From Actinomycetes bacterium (GTDB lineage: Bacteria > Actinomycetota > Actinomycetes > Actinomycetales > Microbacteriaceae), in assembly GCA_023457615.1 (NCBI GenBank), contig JAEWKY010000008.1:1-12530 (forward strand): DNA of 12,530 bases, in the 5' to 3' direction. The notes beneath the pieces are model-generated. The model was not told the DNA's origin, searched no databases, and saw only the letters and a program-made list of their open reading frames with translations. Positions within the stretch are counted from its first letter, which is position 1. Each line of letters begins with the position of its first letter. Shown in pieces: positions 5,305 through 9,716 of this stretch. Both the position numbers and the translations under genes were made by a program.

Positions 5305-5934
5305 GTGAGCGCCACTCGCCCCGCACGCCGCGTGCTCGAGGGTCGGTTCATCCGGCTCGAGCCCTTCACGCCCGATCACCTGCCCGACCTGTGGCGGGCG
5401 ATCGGGCATCCCGAGGTGTTCGCGGGCGGCTACGGCGGCGGGCCGGCCGGTCTGCCCGCGGATGAGGCCGCCTTCCTCGAGTGGGCGCCGAGGAACATGC
5501 CGCACGAGACCGGCAACACCTATGTGGCCCGCCTCGTCGCGGGCCCCGACGCGGGGACGGTCGTCGGGGCGTCGAGTCTCACCGACTTCGACGAGCACCT
5601 CGAGCACGCCCACATCGGGTACACCGCCTGGGACCCGCGGGTCTGGGCGGGTCCGGTCAACCCCGAGGCGAAGCTGCTCATGCTCGGGGAGGCGTTCGAC
5701 GCCGGGTTCGGGCGGGTCAAGCTGCAGGGCGACGTGCTCAACGAGCGGTCGCGCGCCGCGATGCTCAAGCTGGGGGCGACCTTCGAGGGCATCGTGCGGC
5801 GCGACAAGCCGCGTGCCGACGGATCGTGGCGCGACACCGCCGTCTACTCGATCCTGATCGACGAGTGGCCGGGCGTGAAGGCGGGGCTCGAGGCGCGACT
5901 CGCGTCGGCCGTGCCGCCCGTGCTCGCTCGCTAG
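5305..5934 (+). CDS. GNAT-family N-acetyltransferase (RimJ/RimL-like)
   Basis: The 209-residue protein has the GNAT fold of the Acetyltransf_3 / RimJ-RimL type, which transfers an acetyl group from acetyl-CoA to an amine. It opens with LEGRFIRLEPFTPDHLPDLW (11-30), the usual first strand and helix. The core strands include VVGASSLTDFDEHLEHAHIGYTAW (87-109). The expected helix follows at about 120-134 (PEAKLLMLGEAFDAG), then LQGDVLNERSRAAMLKLGATFEGIVRR (140-166), the hallmark N-x-x-S-R-x-x-x-x-K-L-G-F-like motif in which Phe is replaced by Ala-Thr-Phe. The substrate cannot be inferred; such proteins act on N-termini, antibiotics or small amines. The GTG start has a good ribosome binding site. 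The stop codon is part of the -10 hexamer of the next gene, only 9 bp away. Confidence 0.93.
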   Translation: MSATRPARRVLEGRFIRLEPFTPDHLPDLWRAIGHPEVFAGGYGGGPAGLPADEAAFLEWAPRNMPHETGNTYVARLVAGPDAGTVVGASSLTDFDEHLEHAHIGYTAWDPRVWAGPVNPEAKLLMLGEAFDAGFGRVKLQGDVLNERSRAAMLKLGATFEGIVRRDKPRADGSWRDTAVYSILIDEWPGVKAGLEARLASAVPPVLAR

Positions 5935-5937
5935 GAT
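5932..5937 (+). promoter_or_regulatory. -10 element (TAGGAT) of the chorismate mutase gene, overlapping the upstream stop
   Basis: TAGGAT is followed by six bases and then the ATG at 5944, a leaderless arrangement. Its first three bases are the stop codon of the acetyltransferase gene. The same hexamer is proposed for purA. Confidence 0.55.
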
Positions 5938-5943
5938 TCGGGC

Positions 5944-6264
5944 ATGGCCGAGATCGACGAGGGAACGCGCGCCGAGCTCGCGGAGCTGCGGCAGAGCATC
6001 GACAACATCGACGCCGCGCTCGTGCACATCCTCGCCGAGCGGTTCAAGGCGACGCAGCGCGTCGGGCGGCTCAAGGCCGAGCGCGGGCTCCCGCCGTCGG
6101 ACCCCGAGCGGGAGCGCACCCAGATCGCGCGGCTCCGCGCTCTCGCCCTCGACGCGCAGCTCGACCCCGCCTTCGCGGAGAAGTGGTTCAACTTCGTCGT
6201 CGCCGAGGTCATCCACCACCACGAGCAGATCGCGTCCACCGGCTCGATCTCGACGCGACCGTGA
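5944..6264 (+). CDS. AroQ-class chorismate mutase
   Basis: Chorismate mutase converts chorismate to prephenate, the entry to phenylalanine and tyrosine synthesis. The 106-residue, all-helical protein fits the AroQ class. Aligned by eye with the E. coli P-protein mutase domain, the active-site residues fall into place: Arg16 (ELRQSID), Arg33 (LAERF), Lys44 (GRLKAE), Asp53, Arg56 and Glu57 (SDPERE). The catalytic C-terminal Gln of E. coli (Gln88) falls near His93/Glu94 here (VIHHHEQ), as in other stand-alone actinobacterial forms that I recall. There is no signal peptide, so it is the cytoplasmic type. It is a stand-alone protein, not fused to a dehydratase or dehydrogenase. It probably has its own leaderless promoter, and its TGA overlaps the GTG of the SDR gene (GTGA), implying translational coupling. 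Confidence 0.93.
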   Translation: MAEIDEGTRAELAELRQSIDNIDAALVHILAERFKATQRVGRLKAERGLPPSDPERERTQIARLRALALDAQLDPAFAEKWFNFVVAEVIHHHEQIASTGSISTRP

Positions 6265-7181
6265 GCTGGGACCCGCGGGCCCTGCCGTCGCAGCAGGGGC
6301 GCACGATCGTCGTCACGGGCGGCTCGACGGGCATCGGCTACTGGGCGTGCGAGCAGCTCGCCGCGGCGGGCGCCCGCGTCGTGATCGCCGCGCGCTACGC
6401 CCCGAAGGCGCAGGATGCGATCGCGGCGATCCGCGCGCGCGTGCCGGGCGCCGACGTCGTGCACGTGCCGTTCGATCTCACCTCGATCGCCTCGGTGCGC
6501 GACGCGGCGGCGGCGATCGCGGGGCTCGGCGGGGTCGACGTGCTCGTCAACAACGCGGGTCTCGTGGTCGCCTCGCCCCGGCGGAAGACGACGCAGGACG
6601 GGCTCGAGCTCGAGGTCGGCGGCAACTTCGTCGGGCACTTCGCCCTCACGGCGCTGCTCTTCCCCGTGCTGCGCGACCGCGTCGTCGGCCTCGGCTCGAT
6701 GGCCACGAAGATGGTGCGGCTCGATCCGACCGACCTCATGTCGGAGAGGCGCTACTCGCCGTTCCGGGCCTACGCGTTCTCCAAGCACGCCGTGCACGGC
6801 TTCGCGTTCGAGCTCGACCGCCGGCTGCGCGCCGCGGGCGACCCGCGCAAGTCGCTGCTCGCTCATCCCGGGTACGCGGTCAACGAGCTCTCCGCGAAGC
6901 GCCCCGACGTCATCTCCAACTCGAAGGGCTGGCAGCGGCTCGGCGGGCTGCTCTCGGCGCCGTTCGCGCAGGGCAAGGACCAGGGCGCGTGGCCCGTCGT
7001 GCGTGCGGCGGTCGACCCCGCGGCGGAGTCGGGCGAGTTCTACGGCCCGGGCGCGATGCTCGGGATGCGCGGCACCCCGGTCGCGCAGGCGCCCGTCGCG
7101 TCGTCGTCGTCCCCGGAGTTCGGCGCGAAGCTCTGGGCCCTCGCCGAGGAGTGGTCGGGCGTCCGATTCCCCGTCGGTTGA
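6261..7181 (+). CDS. SDR-family NAD(P)-dependent oxidoreductase
   Basis: The 306-residue protein is a classical-type short-chain dehydrogenase/reductase with a Rossmann fold. The cofactor loop is TGGSTGIG (19-26). Asp72 (FDLTS) contacts the adenine, and NNAG is at 97-100. The catalytic residues are Ser146 (LGSMA), Tyr171 and Lys175 (Y-A-F-S-K). Arg45 after the second strand (AARY) hints at NADP over NAD. The layout, with LAHPGY-x-V-N-E-L after the active site, is like the retinol dehydrogenase / WW-oxidoreductase group often found in actinobacteria; the real substrate is unknown. It starts at a GTG overlapping the stop of the chorismate mutase gene by four bases, so it is probably translated from the same message. 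A metabolic link to aromatic amino acids is possible but not shown. Its stop codon lies inside the left arm of the following inverted repeat. Confidence 0.92.
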   Translation: MSWDPRALPSQQGRTIVVTGGSTGIGYWACEQLAAAGARVVIAARYAPKAQDAIAAIRARVPGADVVHVPFDLTSIASVRDAAAAIAGLGGVDVLVNNAGLVVASPRRKTTQDGLELEVGGNFVGHFALTALLFPVLRDRVVGLGSMATKMVRLDPTDLMSERRYSPFRAYAFSKHAVHGFAFELDRRLRAAGDPRKSLLAHPGYAVNELSAKRPDVISNSKGWQRLGGLLSAPFAQGKDQGAWPVVRAAVDPAAESGEFYGPGAMLGMRGTPVAQAPVASSSSPEFGAKLWALAEEWSGVRFPVG

Positions 7182-7271
7182 GTGCCCGGCGCAGCCGGGT
7201 GTATCGAAACCGCCCCCGAGCATCTCGCAGGCGAGGTTTCGATACACCGCGCTGACGCGCGGCACTCAACC
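7176..7271. repeat. 96-bp nested inverted repeat between convergent genes (REP/BIME-like, likely bidirectional terminator)
   Basis: Outer arms GGTTGAGTGCC (7176-7186) and GGCACTCAACC (7261-7271) are perfectly complementary over 11 bp. Inside them, GGTGTATCGAAACC (7198-7211) and GGTTTCGATACACC (7235-7248) are perfectly complementary over 14 bp. Three small hairpins decorate the junctions: CCCGGC/GCCGGG (7185-7190/7194-7199), CTCGC/GCGAG (7224-7228/7231-7235) and a GCGC pair (7249-7252/7257-7260). The whole can fold as a branched cruciform. The left arm includes the SDR stop codon and the right arm ends 10 bp before the purL stop, so it could end both transcripts. From memory, intergenic elements with GGTTTCGATAC arms are abundant in Microbacteriaceae genomes; this was not checked here. 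Confidence 0.8.
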
Positions 7272-7281
7272 CGCGGGTGGG

Positions 7282-9576
7282 TCAGCGGGCGGGGTAGCCG
7301 ACGACGGGGCCGAAGTGCTCCGCCAGGGTGCCGCGCGACGCGTCCCGCAGCTCGTCGAGCGACACCTCGAACTGACCCTGCACCTCGAGGGCGCCGCCGG
7401 TGTCGGTGACGCCGACGCGCAGCACGGGGTAGCCGCGGCCCTCGCACAGCCGCGTGAACCTCACGTCCTCCTCGCGCGGCACGGCGACGAGCACGCGGCC
7501 CGTCGACTCCGAGAACAGCGCCGTCGCGAGATCGACGCCATCCCGCGCCGTCAGCTCGTCGAGGAAGACGCGCGCCCCGACGCCGAAGCGCAGGATGCCG
7601 TCGGTGAGCGCCGTCGCGAGCCCGCCGTCGGCGAGGTCGTGGGCGGCGTTGAGCAGTCCCTCGTGGGCGGCGGCGGCGAGCAGCGAGGCGAGGGCCTTCT
7701 CGCGCGCGAGGTCGACGGCCGGCGGGCGACCGCCGAGGTGGCCGTGCACGACGCCGGCCCACGCGGAGCCGTCGAGCTCGAGCGCGGTCTCGCCGAGCAG
7801 GTAGAGGTTGTCGCCGGCATCCTGCCAGCCCGACGGCACGCGGCGGGCGACGTCGTCGATCACGCCGAGCACGGCGACGACGGGCGTCGGATGGATCGGC
7901 ACCTCGCCCGTCTGGTTGTAGAACGAGACGTTGCCGCCGGTGACCGGGATGCCGAGCTCGAGGCAGGCGTCGGCGAGACCGGTGACGGCCTGCTCGAACT
8001 GCCACATGACCTCGGGATTCTCCGGTGAGCCGAAGTTGAGGCAGTCGGAGACGGCCGCGGGGGTCGCGCCCGTCACCGCGACGTTGCGATAGGCCTCGGC
8101 GAGCGCGAGCTGCGCCCCCTGGAACGGATCGAGGTAGCAGTAGCGGCCGTTGGCATCCGTCGCCACCGCGAAGCCGAGTCCCGTCGACTCGTCGACGCGC
8201 ACCATGCCGCCGTCGTCGGGGTAGGAGAGCGCCGTGTTGCCCAGCACGTACTTGTCGTACTGGTTGGTCACCCACGACTTGTCGGCGAGGTTGGCGCTGC
8301 CGACGAGCTTCAGCAGGTCGCCGTGCAGCCCGTCGCCCGTCACGGGACGGGGCAGGGCGGATGCCGTGTCGGCGTTCAGCGCGTCGATCCAGGTCGGGCG
8401 CGTGATCGGGCGCTCGTAGACGGGGCCGTCGACCGCGACCGTGCGGGGGTCGACATCCACGATCTTCTCGCCGCGCCAGGTGATCGTGAGGCGTCCGGAG
8501 TCGTTCACCTCGCCGAGCACGCTCGTCTCGACGTCCCACTTGGCGGTCACCGCGAGGAAGCCCTCGAGCTTCTCCGGCGTGACGATCGCCATCATGCGCT
8601 CCTGGCTCTCCGACATGAGGATCTCCTCCGCCGTGAGCGTCTCGTCGCGCAGCAGCACGCGGTCGAGTTCGATCGCCATGCCGCCGTCGCCGTTGGAGGC
8701 GAGCTCGGAGGTCGCGCACGAGATGCCGGCGGCCCCGAGATCCTGGATGCCCTCGACGAGGTCGCCGGCGAAGAGCTCGAGGCAGCACTCGATGAGCACC
8801 TTCTCGGCGAAGGGGTCGCCGACCTGCACGGCGGGGCGCTTCGTCGGCCCGCCCTCGGAGAACGTGTCGGACGCGAGGATCGAGGCGCCGCCGATGCCGT
8901 CGCCGCCCGTGCGCGCGCCGAACAGCACGACCTTGTTGCCCGACCCGCGCGCGTTCGCGAGGTGGAGGTCCTCGTGCCGGAGCACGCCGACGGCGAGCGC
9001 GTTGACGAGCGGGTTCGCCTGGTACACCGGGTCGAACCAGGTCTCGCCGCCGATGTTGGGCAGGCCGAGGCAGTTGCCGTAGAAGGAGATGCCGCTGACG
9101 ACACCGGGCACGACGCGCGCGGTGTCGGGGTGGTCCACCGCCCCGAAGCGGAGGGCGTCCATCACCGCCACCGGTCGGGCGCCCATCGAGATGATGTCGC
9201 GCACGATGCCGCCGACGCCGGTCGCGGCGCCCTGGAACGGCTCGATGTACGACGGGTGGTTGTGACTCTCGATCTTGAAGGTGACGGCCCAGCCCTCGCC
9301 GATGTCGACGACGCCGGCGTTCTCGCCCATGCCGACCATGAGGTTCTTCGTCATCTCCGGGCTGACCTTCTGCCCGAACTGGCGCAGGTGCACCTTCGAC
9401 GACTTGTAGGAGCAGTGCTCGCTCCACATGACCGAGTACATCGCGAGCTCGCCCGACGTGGGACGGCGGCCCAGGATGTCGCGGATGCGCTGGTACTCGT
9501 CGGGCTTGAGCCCGAGCGCCGCGTAGGGCTGCTCTCGCTCGGGAGTGGCGGCGGCGTTCTCAACCGAGTCGATCAT
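7282..9576 (-). CDS. purL: phosphoribosylformylglycinamidine synthase subunit PurL (small type)
   Basis: PurL is the catalytic subunit of FGAM synthase, which turns FGAR, glutamine and ATP into FGAM in purine synthesis. At 764 residues it is the small form, which needs separate PurQ (glutaminase) and PurS partners; neither lies in this window. The N-terminal block MYSVMWSEHCSYKSSK (46-61) carries the catalytic His54, and KIESHNHPS (101-109) is the ATP/substrate block. Other family signatures follow: the FQGAATGVGGIVRD glycine-rich segment, SGISFYGNCLGLPNIGGE, DLGAAGISCATSE, TGGNVSFYNQT and AHDLADGGLATAL. The protein looks complete. The ATG at 9576 is exactly 7 nt behind TAAACT, so a leaderless transcript is likely. 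It converges on the SDR gene across the inverted repeat. The surface-protein gene lies upstream on the same strand, 140 bp away, and is functionally unrelated. Confidence 0.98.
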   Translation of the reverse strand: MIDSVENAAATPEREQPYAALGLKPDEYQRIRDILGRRPTSGELAMYSVMWSEHCSYKSSKVHLRQFGQKVSPEMTKNLMVGMGENAGVVDIGEGWAVTFKIESHNHPSYIEPFQGAATGVGGIVRDIISMGARPVAVMDALRFGAVDHPDTARVVPGVVSGISFYGNCLGLPNIGGETWFDPVYQANPLVNALAVGVLRHEDLHLANARGSGNKVVLFGARTGGDGIGGASILASDTFSEGGPTKRPAVQVGDPFAEKVLIECCLELFAGDLVEGIQDLGAAGISCATSELASNGDGGMAIELDRVLLRDETLTAEEILMSESQERMMAIVTPEKLEGFLAVTAKWDVETSVLGEVNDSGRLTITWRGEKIVDVDPRTVAVDGPVYERPITRPTWIDALNADTASALPRPVTGDGLHGDLLKLVGSANLADKSWVTNQYDKYVLGNTALSYPDDGGMVRVDESTGLGFAVATDANGRYCYLDPFQGAQLALAEAYRNVAVTGATPAAVSDCLNFGSPENPEVMWQFEQAVTGLADACLELGIPVTGGNVSFYNQTGEVPIHPTPVVAVLGVIDDVARRVPSGWQDAGDNLYLLGETALELDGSAWAGVVHGHLGGRPPAVDLAREKALASLLAAAAHEGLLNAAHDLADGGLATALTDGILRFGVGARVFLDELTARDGVDLATALFSESTGRVLVAVPREEDVRFTRLCEGRGYPVLRVGVTDTGGALEVQGQFEVSLDELRDASRGTLAEHFGPVVGYPAR

Positions 9577-9716
9577 CGTGTCGAGTTTACGGCGCGGCGG
9601 GGGCGGCGAGGGCCGCGAGCGTCTCGTCGGCTCCGGCGACCCCCGCCCCGACGACGAAGCCCCGGCCGCCCTCTCCCGCCGCCCCCCCCGCCCGCGCCCC
9701 TCACTCCGTCAGCGCA
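9577..9716. other. 140-bp G/C-rich gap between the surface-protein gene and purL
   Basis: It holds the purL -10 hexamer at its left end and an uninterrupted run of eight C (9682-9689). A weak imperfect hairpin (TCGTCGG 9624-9630 with CCGACGA 9648-9654, 17-nt loop) might end transcription of the surface-protein gene. No small gene was found. Confidence 0.5.
9584..9589 (-). promoter_or_regulatory. -10 element (TAAACT) of a leaderless purL promoter
   Basis: On the minus strand TAAACT is followed by seven bases (CGACACG) and the purL ATG at 9576. It stands out as the only A/T-rich stretch in the surrounding 140-bp gap, which is otherwise almost pure G/C. No -35 is visible. Confidence 0.6.

Noticed and set aside
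4720..6222. 500-codon minus-strand frame across the GNAT gene and first membrane protein
   Set aside because: It conflicts with two well-supported genes and its C-terminal part is a Ser/Arg shadow of the membrane protein.
7040..9427. 795-codon minus-strand frame overlapping purL in another frame, and the 509-codon plus-strand frame at 8323-9852
   Set aside because: Both translate to Arg/Ala/Gly-rich sequence with no recognisable motif and are shadows of purL.
9624..9654. TCGTCGG/CCGACGA pair as terminator of the surface-protein gene
   Set aside because: Seven base pairs with a 17-nt loop in nearly pure G/C sequence is close to what chance would give.
9682..9689. Run of eight C as a phase-variation tract
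   Set aside because: It lies just outside the surface-protein coding region, downstream of its stop, and too far from the purL -10 to alter spacing.
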